This document shows positions 1 to 8,926 of a DNA stretch of 64,000 nucleotides, in pieces. Origin of the DNA: Capnocytophaga felis (lineage in GTDB: Bacteria; Bacteroidota; Bacteroidia; Flavobacteriales; Flavobacteriaceae); the NCBI RefSeq assembly GCF_009684755.1, contig NZ_BLBC01000014.1, positions 233,906 to 297,905 on the forward strand, written 5' to 3'. The stretch's first letter is position 1. The number at the start of each line of letters is the position of its first letter. The notes beneath the pieces are model-generated. The model was not told the DNA's origin. It searched no databases and saw only the letters and a program-made list of their open reading frames with translations. Position numbers and translations under genes: made by a program.

Positions 1-284
1 GGTAACATAAAATGACGAGCTTCCGCAGTAGCTTCTTTGTCAACGCCTGCAAATACAGTTGTTAAATGATCAGGTTTTTTTGGATTTTGAAGACTCATAA
101 TTGCCGCAGGACGAGCATTTCTGGCAGCACATCCACAAACCGAATTCACAACAACTAAGGTTGTACCTTGCTTTTTAAGTGCTTCTTGCACATCATCAAC
201 TGTTTTTAATTCTTGAAAACCAACCGCTGTTAGTTCTTCTATCATAGGTTTTACCAATTCTGGTGGATACATAATATTTTGCAT
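1..284 (-). CDS. Bacilliredoxin, BrxA/BrxB family (partial, runs off the left edge)
   Basis: The reading frame starts at ATG 284 on the minus strand and leaves the window still open after 94 residues. It contains the C-G-C pair (Cys50 and Cys52) inside VNSVCGCAARNARPA, the hallmark of the BrxA/BrxB (YphP/YqiW) family, which removes bacillithiol or similar low-molecular thiols from oxidised proteins in the cytoplasm. A Bacteroidetes -7 box lies just upstream (298-305), so it is probably transcribed alone. Family assignment is firm; the physiological thiol in this organism is not known from the sequence. Confidence 0.88.
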   Translation of the reverse strand, partial: MQNIMYPPELVKPMIEELTAVGFQELKTVDDVQEALKKQGTTLVVVNSVCGCAARNARPAAIMSLQNPKKPDHLTTVFAGVDKEATAEARHFML

Positions 285-297
285 TTTAGTTAAGTCG

Positions 298-305
298 CAA
301 AGATA
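298..305 (-). promoter_or_regulatory. -7 promoter box for the bacilliredoxin gene
   Basis: Read on the minus strand this is TATCTTTG, a full match to the Bacteroidetes -7 consensus TAnnTTTG, 13 bases before the ATG. Confidence 0.6.
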
Positions 306-404
306 GAAAAAATAATTAACAAATAATCAATGAAGTTAAAAAAGCGAACTAAAATGATAACTTCAAAATTTAAATATCATTTTTCATCATAAAAGCTTAA
401 AAAT

Positions 405-434
405 TTTGAATTTCGAAAAAAAAATGTAATTTTG
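405..434 (+). promoter_or_regulatory. Promoter of the CoA-transferase gene
   Basis: TTTG at 405-408 and TAATTTTG at 427-434 fit the Bacteroidetes -33/-7 pattern with an 18-base spacer. The -7 box overlaps a possible start at 432, so transcription would begin downstream of it; this argues for translation from ATG 483. Confidence 0.6.
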
Positions 435-482
435 GAACTTATAAATACATTTTTCACAACAAAACCAATTTTTCGAGCATAT

Positions 483-1757
483 ATGACTAAATACTCAACC
501 GCAGAAGAAGCTCTGAAAGTAGTAAAGAGCAATGATTTTATATACATACAAGGAGGTGCAGCAGTTCCAACACACTTGGTAGATGCTTTAGTGGCACGTG
601 CCTCTGAATTGAGGAATGTAACCATCGGACATATTCACGTTGAAGGAGATGCTCCGTACGCTGACCTGAAATACAAAGATAGTTTTTTCGTAAATTCTTT
701 CTTTCTATCAAAAAATGTCCGACACGTAATTGCAGCAGGAAATGGGACGTATACACCTGTTTTTTTGAGCGATGTACCTTTATTATTTGACAGAAAACAT
801 ATATCTGTTGATGTGGTTCTGATTCAAGTTTCGCCTCCTGATAAAAATGGATATTGTTCGATGGGTGTGTCTGTAGAGGCTTGTAAATCAGCTATCAGAA
901 ATGCAAAATATGTTATAGCACAGGTTAATAAGTACACGCCTCGTATTTTCGGAGACGGAATGCTCCACATAAGCGAAATTGATTATCTGGTTGAATATGA
1001 CAGACCTTTATTTTCTGTAAATGCTATCACGACGAACGAAACAGAAAATCAAATAGGGCGGCACATCGCAGGGTTAATCGAAGACGGAAGCACAATACAA
1101 TTAGGAATTGGAAGTATTCCCGATGCAACTCTCTCGCAAATGACTCATTTGAAAAATTTAGGTGTTCATACAGAATTACTTACTGATGGAGTTTTAAATT
1201 TAATTAAAAAAGGCATCGTAAACGGTTCTCAAAAAAACATAGATAAAGGAAAAATAGTTGCCTCTTTTATGATGGGTTCGCAAGAATTTTATGATTTTGT
1301 TGATGATAATCCGTTTGTAGAACTCCGAGAATGTTCCTATACGAATGAAGTATCAGTAATACGGCAAAATCCAAAAATGATTTCCATCAATTCAGCCATT
1401 GAAGTTGATTTAACGGGACAAGTTTGTGCGGACTCCATTGGAACTCAAATGTATTCTGGAACCGGTGGTCAAGTTGATTTTGTAAGAGGAGCTTCGCTAA
1501 GTGAAGGCGGAAAATCTATTATCGCTCTTCCTTCCGTAACCAAAAGAGGTGAAAGCAGAATAGTTCCTTTCTTAAAAAAAGGAGGAGGAGTTGTTACAAC
1601 GCGTTCGCACGTCCAATATGTAGTTACGGAATATGGTGTAAGTCAATTACATAGCAAAAACATTCATCAACGAATTAAATCAATGATTGATATTGCCCAC
1701 CCTGACCACAGAGAAAGTTTAGAAAGACAATATTTTGAAGAATTTTGTAAGAAATAG
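483..1757 (+). CDS. Acetyl-CoA hydrolase/transferase family protein (CoA-transferase)
   Basis: A 424-residue cytoplasmic enzyme of the acetyl-CoA hydrolase/transferase family, which moves CoA between acyl groups such as acetate, butyrate or 4-hydroxybutyrate. Visible motifs are QGGAAVPTHL near the N-terminus, GIGSIPDATL, HTELLTDG (Glu231, in the position of the catalytic glutamate of 4-hydroxybutyrate CoA-transferases), INSAIEVDLTGQV and the CoA-binding glycine motif GTGGQVDF. Length matches the roughly 430-residue family. An upstream in-frame ATG at 432 lies inside the promoter -7 box, so ATG 483 is preferred. The acyl substrate cannot be told from sequence. It is followed by its own small gene and a terminator, so it is not part of a larger fermentation operon. 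Confidence 0.88.
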   Translation: MTKYSTAEEALKVVKSNDFIYIQGGAAVPTHLVDALVARASELRNVTIGHIHVEGDAPYADLKYKDSFFVNSFFLSKNVRHVIAAGNGTYTPVFLSDVPLLFDRKHISVDVVLIQVSPPDKNGYCSMGVSVEACKSAIRNAKYVIAQVNKYTPRIFGDGMLHISEIDYLVEYDRPLFSVNAITTNETENQIGRHIAGLIEDGSTIQLGIGSIPDATLSQMTHLKNLGVHTELLTDGVLNLIKKGIVNGSQKNIDKGKIVASFMMGSQEFYDFVDDNPFVELRECSYTNEVSVIRQNPKMISINSAIEVDLTGQVCADSIGTQMYSGTGGQVDFVRGASLSEGGKSIIALPSVTKRGESRIVPFLKKGGGVVTTRSHVQYVVTEYGVSQLHSKNIHQRIKSMIDIAHPDHRESLERQYFEEFCKK

Positions 1758-1769
1758 ATTTTATTTTTC

Positions 1770-1777
1770 TATTTTTG
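1770..1777 (+). promoter_or_regulatory. -7 promoter box for the small Cys-rich membrane protein
   Basis: TATTTTTG matches TAnnTTTG and sits 19 bases before the ATG at 1797. Confidence 0.5.
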
Positions 1778-1796
1778 TACAAAAATTAAACTAAAA

Positions 1797-1928
1797 ATGA
1801 CAACACAAGAAATTATTGCATATGTTTTAGTTTTGATTGCTGTTTTTTTTCTCGTAAAGAAATTTTTTTTAACAAATAAAAAGAAAAAATCTTGCGGAAA
1901 GGACGACGATCAGTGTAAATGTGGATAA
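1797..1928 (+). CDS. Small FeoB-associated Cys-rich membrane protein-like
   Basis: A 43-residue protein: one N-terminal membrane segment (about residues 5-25, IIAYVLVLIAVFFLV), then a lysine stretch and a C-terminal cysteine cluster (Cys33, Cys40, Cys42) ending KCG. This is the layout of the small proteins often annotated FeoB-associated Cys-rich membrane protein in Bacteroidetes. No FeoB is near it here. It has its own -7 box and is closed by a strong stem-loop, which supports it being a real gene. Metal binding is an inference from the cysteines. Confidence 0.65.
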   Translation: MTTQEIIAYVLVLIAVFFLVKKFFLTNKKKKSCGKDDDQCKCG

Positions 1929-1932
1929 AAAT

Positions 1933-1963
1933 AAAAAGAGTATTGTTATGCAATACTCTTTTT
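1933..1963. terminator. Bidirectional terminator between the small membrane protein and metG
   Basis: A perfect 13-bp stem (AAAAAGAGTATTG paired with CAATACTCTTTTT) with a 5-base loop TTATG. A-tract and T-tract on the two sides let it end transcription from both converging genes. Confidence 0.85.
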
Positions 1964-2011
1964 GTTTTATTAATCTGACAAATCTTCATCAGATAAAATT
2001 TTGTAACAGAA

Positions 2012-4075
2012 TTACTTGACTACAGCTCCATTTGTAATATTTTCATTATCAGGATTCAAGAAAACAAGTTTTCCTGCTGAATTTTCTGTCATCAAAATCA
2101 TTCCGTGGCTTTCAACACCTCTCAATTTTCGCGGAGCAAGATTTGCCAAAACAGTAACTTGCTTTCCTACAATATCTTGCGGATTAAAACTTTCTGCAAT
2201 TCCTGAAACTATGGTTCGCACATCAATTCCTGTATCTACTTTCAAAACAAGCAATTTATCCGCTTTTGGCATTTTTTCAGCTTCCAGAATTGTCCCAATA
2301 CGAATATCCATTTTCATAAAATCATCATATGAAATCAACTCTTTTTGAGGTTCTACTGACATTTTTTCTTCTTTTTTGTTTTCAATTTTAGTATTTTCCA
2401 ATCGTTTGAGCTGTTTTTCAATAGCTTCATCTTCTATTTTTTGAAAAAGAAGCTCTGATTTTCCAATAATATGACCACTTGAAAGAATTTTATCGCATTT
2501 TTCTATATCATTCCACTGTATTTTCACTTTTAAATCATCAAATTGAAGCATTTTCTTTAATTTTTCAGAAGTAAAAGGTAACAAAGGTTCACTAAGTATG
2601 GCTAACGCTCCGGCAATTTGCAAAGCTACATACATTTGTGTTTTTACGCGTTCAGGATTTTCTTTAATGAGCTTCCAAGGCTCTTCATCAGCTAAATATT
2701 TATTCCCAAGACGAGCCAAATTCATTAATTCCTGTGAAGCTTCACGGAATCGGTAACGCTCTATTGAATTGGAAATCAATTCAGGAAAAGCTTTCATTAA
2801 AGCCAATGTTTGCAAATCTGTTTCAGTAAACTCGTTAGGTTCCGGAACAATTCCATTGTAATATTTATGAGTCAAAACCGTAACCCGATTGATAAAATTC
2901 CCAAAAATCGCTACTAATTCATTATTATTCCGAGCTTGAAAATCTTTCCACGTAAAGTCATTATCCTTGGTTTCAGGGGCATTAGCTGTCAAAACATATC
3001 GCAACACATCTTGCTGATTCGGAAAGTCTTGCAAATATTCGTGTAACCAAACCGCCCAATTTTTAGATGTTGATAATTTATCTCCTTCCAAGTTCAAAAA
3101 TTCATTGGCAGGAACGTTATCAGGCAAAATGTAACTTCCTTCGGCTTTAAGCATCGACGGAAATATAATACAGTGAAACACAATATTGTCCTTACCAATA
3201 AAGTGAACCAATTTTGTATTTTTGTCTTTCCAATAAGGCTGCCAATCTTTGCCCTCACGCTCAGCCCATTCAATTGTTGATGAAATATATCCGATGGGAG
3301 CATCGAACCAAACGTAAAGCACCTTTCCGTCAGCCCCTTCAACCGGAACAGGAATTCCCCAATCCAAATCACGCGTAACGGCACGAGGCTTAAGTTCATC
3401 ATCAAGCCACGATTTTACTTGACCATAAACATTTGGTTTCCAATCTTTTTTATGTCCTTCTAAAATCCATTCTTCAATAAATTTTTGATAACGGTTCAAA
3501 GGTAAAAACCAATGTTTGGTTTCTTTAAGTGTAGGTTTGGTTCCTGTGATGGTCGATTTCGGGTTTATTAAGTCGGTGGCATTCAATGATGTTCCACATT
3601 TTTCGCATTGATCTCCGTAAGCCTCTGTATTTGAACACTTAGGACAAGTTCCAGTAACGAAACGGTCTGCCAAAAATTGCTGAGCTTGTTCGTCATACAA
3701 TTGCTCAGAAACTTCTTCAATAAAATCACCTTGTTCGTACAATTTTCTGAAAAAATCGGAAGCCGTTTTATGATGAACGGGAAGCGAAGTTCGTGAATAA
3801 TTATCAAACGAAATTCCAAAATCTTCGAACGATTTTTTGATAATGTTGTGATATTTATCAATAATTTCCTGTGGCGTAACTCCCTCTTTTTTAGCTTTAA
3901 TAGAAATAGCTACACCGTGCTCATCACTTCCGCAAATAAAAGCTACATCGTTGTTTTTCAACCGCTGATAACGAGCATAAATATCCGAAGGCACATAAAC
4001 TCCCGCTAAATGACCGATGTGTATAGGTCCGTTGGTATAAGGCAAAGCTGCCGTAATGGTATATCTTTTTGACAT
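2012..4075 (-). CDS. metG: Methionine--tRNA ligase
   Basis: A 687-residue class I aminoacyl-tRNA synthetase charging tRNA-Met. The HIGH motif is at residues 19-22 ([10 protein letters not shown]), the zinc-binding CPKC...CEKC pair is near residues 140-160, and the KMSKS-type loop appears as KLSTS near residue 335. The C-terminal part carries the Arc1p/Trbp111-like tRNA-binding domain ([13 protein letters not shown], then GIAESF and GMILM), as in the longer bacterial MetG form that dimerises. Start is the first ATG, 23 bases downstream of a clear -7 box (4099-4106). It faces the small membrane gene and shares its terminator. Confidence 0.97.
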   Translation of the reverse strand: MSKRYTITAALPYTNGPIHIGHLAGVYVPSDIYARYQRLKNNDVAFICGSDEHGVAISIKAKKEGVTPQEIIDKYHNIIKKSFEDFGISFDNYSRTSLPVHHKTASDFFRKLYEQGDFIEEVSEQLYDEQAQQFLADRFVTGTCPKCSNTEAYGDQCEKCGTSLNATDLINPKSTITGTKPTLKETKHWFLPLNRYQKFIEEWILEGHKKDWKPNVYGQVKSWLDDELKPRAVTRDLDWGIPVPVEGADGKVLYVWFDAPIGYISSTIEWAEREGKDWQPYWKDKNTKLVHFIGKDNIVFHCIIFPSMLKAEGSYILPDNVPANEFLNLEGDKLSTSKNWAVWLHEYLQDFPNQQDVLRYVLTANAPETKDNDFTWKDFQARNNNELVAIFGNFINRVTVLTHKYYNGIVPEPNEFTETDLQTLALMKAFPELISNSIERYRFREASQELMNLARLGNKYLADEEPWKLIKENPERVKTQMYVALQIAGALAILSEPLLPFTSEKLKKMLQFDDLKVKIQWNDIEKCDKILSSGHIIGKSELLFQKIEDEAIEKQLKRLENTKIENKKEEKMSVEPQKELISYDDFMKMDIRIGTILEAEKMPKADKLLVLKVDTGIDVRTIVSGIAESFNPQDIVGKQVTVLANLAPRKLRGVESHGMILMTENSAGKLVFLNPDNENITNGAVVK

Positions 4076-4098
4076 TTTTTAGAAAAATAAATAGGTTG

Positions 4099-4106
4099 CA
4101 AAGATA
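4099..4106 (-). promoter_or_regulatory. -7 promoter box for metG
   Basis: TATCTTTG on the minus strand, a full match to TAnnTTTG, 23 bases before the metG ATG. The rest of the metG-to-lipoprotein gap (about 4107-4512) is AT-rich and holds only the palindrome listed separately. Confidence 0.65.
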
Positions 4107-4381
4107 AGGTCTTCTTCGGAAATTTGAAAGTTATAAAAGTCGTTTTCCTTTTCAAAAATGAATAATTCCAAACTCAGTAAACTATTTTATCAAACAAACA
4201 TTTTGAAAAAACAAATTAACACACTAATAATCAAAAACATAACAACAATAAAAGGCTTTGTTTTTCTGTTTTATTTGGTTTGTGTAATGAGATAGACTTC
4301 AACAAATTTTCGCTCATAAAAAATTATTATCTAAAAAAAATGAATTTTTAATTTGAAATATAAGCTGATAAACATTGTTTG

Positions 4382-4396
4382 GCACAAATATTGTGC
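4382..4396. repeat. Short palindrome upstream of the tyrosine-rich lipoprotein gene
   Basis: GCACAA-ATA-TTGTGC, a perfect 6-bp inverted repeat with a 3-base centre, about 115 bases before the lipoprotein start in an otherwise featureless AT-rich gap. It could be an operator; no regulator is identified. Confidence 0.35.
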
Positions 4397-4512
4397 TTTA
4401 AAATATGAAGATTCACAATAAAAAAAAATCTTCCTAACATTACATCATTCCGAAATATTGAGAAGATGTTTGAAGAATTAATTAAATTTTTAGAATTAAA
4501 AATTATTTAGCT

Positions 4513-5508
4513 ATGAAAACGAATAACAAACTCAAAAGAAATGTGGCGAAATTTTTAGGTATATTCGCCTTACCTGCTTTGCTTGCCTCTTGTGGGTCGT
4601 ACTATGTTTATTACAGCGACGGAATTTACGGTGAAGTTCCTCCCGAGCGAGTAACTGTAGTTGAACATTACAACAATTACCCTTCAAGGAATATTCACAC
4701 TCCTCGAAGTAAATACAGAGATTATTTCAGAGAAAAAGCAGAACAATACAGTAACACTGAAGAAAGTTTCACACACTTTACTGATGTAGATGCCTATACT
4801 TCTGATTTTTACACTAATCCAGAAAGAAAGGCTTACGCCGGATGGGGAAGCAACCCTAGCCAAGTAACTGTAAATATATATGATAATAATTGGAATTATC
4901 CATATTATGGATACAATTCGTACTGGGGTTATGGAGCTTGGTATCCTTATGAGAGCTATTACGGATATGGTTATTATCCTCATTACAGAAATAGGCTAAA
5001 CTGGGGATTCTCAATAGGTTGGGGAAACTACTACAATCCTTATTGGAATTGGTATGACCGTTACGGATATGGATATTACGACAGAGGTTATTACCCTCAT
5101 TATGGATATGGCTATTATCCTTACTATTATGGTGGAAGATATTATCCAAGATATTATAATGATGGAAGATATTATGACAGAGGTTACTACTATCGAAATG
5201 ATAGCCGAAGATATTCACCTACGGTAGGACGTAGAGGTGATGATAATCGTTATAATAATAACAGACAAGGAAATTATTCGAGAACCTATTCTCCTAATCA
5301 ACACAGAAACAATTCTGATTCAAGACCTTACAACAGAAGAAATGATAATGATTATAATTACTATAATCGTAATAATGATAACTCTTCCAGAAATTATAAT
5401 TCAAATAGAGACTATAATAACAATTCTTCTCGTTCGTACAGTCCAAGCAGTAATAGCAATAGTGGCAACCGAAGTAACGGAAGTGGAACTACACGAAGAA
5501 GCTATTAA
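4513..5508 (+). CDS. Tyrosine/glycine-rich lipoprotein, function unknown
   Basis: A 331-residue exported protein. The N-terminus is a lipoprotein signal with lipobox LLASC (Cys27), so it is probably anchored in the envelope. After a normal-looking segment to about residue 110, residues 115-240 are a low-complexity tract made of YGYGYYP, NYYNPYWNW and GRYYPRYY units, and the C-terminal 90 residues are rich in Asn, Arg, Ser and Tyr (RSYSPSSNSNSGNRS). No enzymatic motif is visible. Flavobacterial genomes often carry such a gene just before a FadL-like porin, which is the case here (35 bases to the next ATG), so the two may be co-transcribed. A structural or adhesive envelope role is only a guess. 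Confidence 0.75.
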   Translation: MKTNNKLKRNVAKFLGIFALPALLASCGSYYVYYSDGIYGEVPPERVTVVEHYNNYPSRNIHTPRSKYRDYFREKAEQYSNTEESFTHFTDVDAYTSDFYTNPERKAYAGWGSNPSQVTVNIYDNNWNYPYYGYNSYWGYGAWYPYESYYGYGYYPHYRNRLNWGFSIGWGNYYNPYWNWYDRYGYGYYDRGYYPHYGYGYYPYYYGGRYYPRYYNDGRYYDRGYYYRNDSRRYSPTVGRRGDDNRYNNNRQGNYSRTYSPNQHRNNSDSRPYNRRNDNDYNYYNRNNDNSSRNYNSNRDYNNNSSRSYSPSSNSNSGNRSNGSGTTRRSY

Positions 5509-5543
5509 AATCATTAGTCTAAAAGATATAATATATTTGTAAT

Positions 5544-7112
5544 ATGAAAAATACTTTTTTAACAGCATTATTTTTGACTGGAATGGCGGTTTCTGCCCAA
5601 AATATTACCGATGCTTTGCGTTACTCAACCGAAGATTTAAACGGAACAGCTCGTTTTAAGTCAATGAGTGGGGCTTTTGGGGCGTTAGGAGGAGACTTTT
5701 CTGCCATAGGAATAAACCCTGCGGGAAGTGCCATTTTTTCAGGAAGTGAAATCGGATTTACCATTGGAAACGAAACTTTTAAAGATAAAAACACATATCT
5801 TTCAACAAAAAGTGAAAGTAAGTCATCTGACTTTTCCTTCAGTCAATTTGGGGCTGCTTTTTCAATTCCGAATTATAGCAAAGATGCTAAATGGAAAAAG
5901 TTTTCTTTAACTTTCAACTATCAAACAGCTAAAAACTTTGATGAGAGAGATTTGTATTTCGGCGAAACTACCACAAATAATAATTTAAGTGATTATTTCT
6001 TATATTATGCAAGCGGAGTTCAACAACAGGACTTGATGCTTGATGAGTACAAAAATAAAGTCAAAGTGGGTGAAGCTTCTCTTTCGGAACTTTATGATAG
6101 AATGGGAAGTTCAAATAGAGCTTTCAAGTTACGCAATGCCATTTTAGGATATACAGTAGGCTTAGTTGATCCTAAAATTGGAAGACGTGAAATATCTACT
6201 TCAGATTCAGATCAATTAGCAGATGATATTTTACAAGAAACTGAATATGTTAAAAACGTATCAGAAGGAACGACTACAAAACAATTTTTCAGTGTATTCA
6301 CAAGGGGTGAGATTGCAAAATACAATTTTAATTTTGCCACCCAGTACGGAGATGACATTTATTTAGGAATTAACTTAAATTCACATCAAGTTGATTACCA
6401 TAGCGTTACATCACACAGTGAATCTTATGAAACAAATTCAAATATTAAGAGTGCTTTTTTCAAAAATGAATTAAAAACCACAGGTAGCGGATTTTCTTTT
6501 CAATTGGGGGCAATTGCAAAAATTACTAAGGAATTGCGTATGGGATTAACTTACTCTTCTCCAACTTGGTATCGTTTACAAGATGAAACTACTCAATATC
6601 TCGAAACAAACAAAGGAGAATTTTTTGCAAATCCAAATATAATTGCTGTTTATGACGAATATAAACTCAGAACTCCGGGTTCGTGGACAGGAAGTATTGC
6701 TTACATATTTGGGAAAAAAGGTTTAATTAGCTTAGATTACGTGTACAAAGATTATGGTAATATCCATTTTGGTAGCGGAATAAACAACGAAAATACTATT
6801 ATTCAGCGTGAATTAGGAAGTTCCTCATCAATTCGTTTTGGTGGAGAGTACCGCATAAAGTCGCTCAACCTACGAGCCGGATGGCGTTACGAAAAAAGTC
6901 CTTATAAAGGAAATTCCAAATATGTGGGGGACCTTAACGGATATTCTTTCGGGGCGGGTTATTCTTTTGGTGGCATTCGTCTGGACGTTTCATACGATAT
7001 TGCAAAACAAGATAATATGTTCCAAATGTATGAAGCCGTTTTGACCACTCCGGCAAAAATTTCATCCACAAGAAGTAATTTATTATTTACTTTATCAGCA
7101 AAATTATTCTGA
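5544..7112 (+). CDS. OmpP1/FadL/TodX-family outer membrane transport protein
   Basis: A 522-residue outer membrane beta-barrel with an 18-residue signal peptide ending AVSAQ. The start of the mature protein (NITDALRYS, then GAFGALGGDFSAIGINPAGSA) is typical of the FadL family, whose N-terminal plug and NPA motif line a channel for hydrophobic molecules; related flavobacterial proteins are often labelled hemin receptor on weak grounds. Many alternating aromatic strands follow and the last residue is Phe, as in most barrels. It follows the lipoprotein gene closely and is closed by a terminator at 7141. Substrate unknown. Confidence 0.85.
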   Translation: MKNTFLTALFLTGMAVSAQNITDALRYSTEDLNGTARFKSMSGAFGALGGDFSAIGINPAGSAIFSGSEIGFTIGNETFKDKNTYLSTKSESKSSDFSFSQFGAAFSIPNYSKDAKWKKFSLTFNYQTAKNFDERDLYFGETTTNNNLSDYFLYYASGVQQQDLMLDEYKNKVKVGEASLSELYDRMGSSNRAFKLRNAILGYTVGLVDPKIGRREISTSDSDQLADDILQETEYVKNVSEGTTTKQFFSVFTRGEIAKYNFNFATQYGDDIYLGINLNSHQVDYHSVTSHSESYETNSNIKSAFFKNELKTTGSGFSFQLGAIAKITKELRMGLTYSSPTWYRLQDETTQYLETNKGEFFANPNIIAVYDEYKLRTPGSWTGSIAYIFGKKGLISLDYVYKDYGNIHFGSGINNENTIIQRELGSSSSIRFGGEYRIKSLNLRAGWRYEKSPYKGNSKYVGDLNGYSFGAGYSFGGIRLDVSYDIAKQDNMFQMYEAVLTTPAKISSTRSNLLFTLSAKLF

Positions 7113-7140
7113 CAAATTCTATCTACTAACCTATAAATTT

Positions 7141-7165
7141 AGGCTATCCGCTTTCTGGGTAGCCT
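7141..7165 (+). terminator. Terminator after the FadL-like gene
   Basis: AGGCTATCC paired with GGGTAGCCT (one wobble pair), 7-base loop, followed by a run of seven T. Confidence 0.75.
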
Positions 7166-7195
7166 ATTTTTTTAGTTTTTTCAGAAATAATATCC

Positions 7196-7203
7196 TACCT
7201 TTG
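7196..7203 (+). promoter_or_regulatory. -7 promoter box for the hydrolase/cyclophilin pair
   Basis: TACCTTTG matches TAnnTTTG, 33 bases before ATG 7237, just behind the previous terminator. Confidence 0.6.
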
Positions 7204-7236
7204 TAGCAATTCTTTTTAACCAAAATTTTATTTCCG

Positions 7237-8001
7237 ATGGAGTACAATTCTTTTTACAAAAAGGCAGGAAAAGGAAAAACGGTAATTCTACTACACGGAT
7301 TTTTAGAGAGTTGCAAAGTATGGAACGAACTAATCGAAGTACTTGAGAAGGATTTTCATCTTATCGTTCCTGACCTTCTCGGACACGGAAAAACGCCCGC
7401 AATTTCCAAAATCCATACGATGGAAATGATGGCTCAACAAGTCCTTTCTATTCTGGAAAATGAAAACATAGAAGAATGCATCTTGGTCGGGCATTCGATG
7501 GGAGGCTACGTAAGTTTGGCTTTTGCAGAAAAGTATCCGCAGAAAGTAAAGGGAGTCATACTTATGAATTCCACTCCCCTGCCCGATTCTGACGAGAAAA
7601 AAGCAAATCGGGAACGGGTTGTAAATTTGGTTGATAACGACAAAACTTTTTTTATTCGCAATTCCGTAACTAATTTATTTAGTGAAGAAAACAAACTATT
7701 GATGAAAGAGAAAATAGAAAAAATCATCAATATCGCTTTGCAAACTCCCGCCGAAGGCATCAAAGCGGCTTCCTTAGGAATGAAAGACAGACCTGACAGA
7801 ACCCTCATTCTAAAAGCATTACACACTCCAAAACACTTCATCATTGGGAAAAAAGATGCGTTAATTCCTCACGAAGAATTGGCTGCTTTGGCAAACGAAA
7901 TCGGGGCGACTTACTCTCTGCTTGACGGAGGACATATGTCGTTTATCGAAGATAAATTGCAAACCATCAGTATTTTAAAGAATTTTTTCAATGAAGTTTA
8001 A
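7237..8001 (+). CDS. Alpha/beta-fold hydrolase
   Basis: A 254-residue cytoplasmic alpha/beta hydrolase. It shows the oxyanion-hole motif LLHGF (residues 18-22), the nucleophile elbow GHSMGG with Ser87, a likely catalytic Asp in GKKDALIP (about 209) and the catalytic His in GGHMSF (about 234). These make a standard Ser-Asp-His triad. Substrate class (carboxylester, epoxide or other) is not distinguishable. Its 3' end overlaps the next gene by 11 bases, so both are translated from one message. Confidence 0.85.
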   Translation: MEYNSFYKKAGKGKTVILLHGFLESCKVWNELIEVLEKDFHLIVPDLLGHGKTPAISKIHTMEMMAQQVLSILENENIEECILVGHSMGGYVSLAFAEKYPQKVKGVILMNSTPLPDSDEKKANRERVVNLVDNDKTFFIRNSVTNLFSEENKLLMKEKIEKIINIALQTPAEGIKAASLGMKDRPDRTLILKALHTPKHFIIGKKDALIPHEELAALANEIGATYSLLDGGHMSFIEDKLQTISILKNFFNEV

Positions 8002-8701
8002 ATATTTTCTCCCGTTATTTCTCACTTTTCTTGCCGTGAGTTGTGGCGAAAACTCTGCAAAATCCGAGAAAAAGAAAAGCGTCGCTCAATCTGCTAAAAG
8101 CCAAGAAAAAACATCTGAAAAAAAAGAAAAAAAGGAAAAACCCCTCGAAACACTGAATACACAAAGCGTTATCCCCTTTTTGTTTAACTATGAGAAGGAA
8201 AATAAAGAGCGGTACGTTCGTATCATTACCGACTATGGAAATATTGATATTGAACTATTTAACGAAACTCCGTATCATCGGGCGAATTTCATTTTTCTGA
8301 CCAAACAACAATATTTTGACGGGTCGGTTTTTCATCGGGTTGTAAAAGATTTTGTAATTCAAGGCGGAAATTCCGATGGCTGGGACATTCGTAAAAAACG
8401 CCAAAAGATAGGCTATTATTTACTTCCTCCCGACACCAAAAAAGGATTCAAGCATCATCGCGGAATTGTTTCGATGCCAAGCAGTGATATTGATAACCCG
8501 CATCAATTTGCTTCTCCTTATGAGTTTTTTATCGTGGTGCAAAGCCCCGGTGCGTATCACTTGGACGGAAATTACACTGCCTTCGGTAGGGTTATTGACG
8601 GAATGGACGTCGTTGATAAAATCAATCAGGTGGAAACCAACGAAAAGAGCGAATGGCCTAAACGTGATGTGAAGATGAAAGTTGTTCTTCTCGATAGATA
8701 A
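7991..8701 (+). CDS. Cyclophilin-type peptidyl-prolyl isomerase, lipoprotein
   Basis: A 236-residue lipoprotein: signal with lipobox LAVSC (Cys18), a lysine/glutamate-rich linker to about residue 50, then a cyclophilin domain (RIITDYGNIDIELF, YFDGSVFHRVVKDFVIQGGN, FGRVIDGMDVVDKI). It should speed cis-trans isomerisation of prolyl bonds in proteins outside the cytoplasm, anchored in the membrane. Its start lies inside the end of the hydrolase gene. The gene is followed by two hairpins (8778-8850). Confidence 0.9.
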   Translation: MKFKYFLPLFLTFLAVSCGENSAKSEKKKSVAQSAKSQEKTSEKKEKKEKPLETLNTQSVIPFLFNYEKENKERYVRIITDYGNIDIELFNETPYHRANFIFLTKQQYFDGSVFHRVVKDFVIQGGNSDGWDIRKKRQKIGYYLLPPDTKKGFKHHRGIVSMPSSDIDNPHQFASPYEFFIVVQSPGAYHLDGNYTAFGRVIDGMDVVDKINQVETNEKSEWPKRDVKMKVVLLDR

Positions 8702-8777
8702 TCTTCAAGGCAAAAACCGACTTTCAACAGAAGTTTCATAACGAAAAAATCTTTCCTTCAAACACATTATAAAAAAA

Positions 8778-8850
8778 CTGACGTCAAGCTAAAAATTTCT
8801 TGACGTCAGGAAATTTATTTTCTCACGGGAAGAAATTATTTTTCTCCCGT
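8778..8850. terminator. Two consecutive hairpins between cyclophilin and porP
   Basis: Hairpin one: CTGACGTCAAG (8778-8788) pairs perfectly with CTTGACGTCAG (8799-8809) around a 10-base loop; each arm itself contains the palindrome TGACGTCA. Hairpin two: ACGGGAAGAAA (from 8825) pairs imperfectly with TTTCTCCCGT (8841-8850). They lie between converging genes and are most simply terminators, though neither has a long T run right behind it. Confidence 0.55.
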
Positions 8851-8926
8851 CAAGAAATTTTTATGATTCCGTATAAATTTATTTGAGAATTATTCCCGCT
8901 TCTATGAGGATTCGTTACAGCAATTC

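Noticed and set aside
5237..5542. 101-codon isoleucine-rich frame overlapping the lipoprotein end
   Set aside because: Shadow frame of the Asn/Tyr-rich repeat; overlaps the real gene and has no recognisable features.
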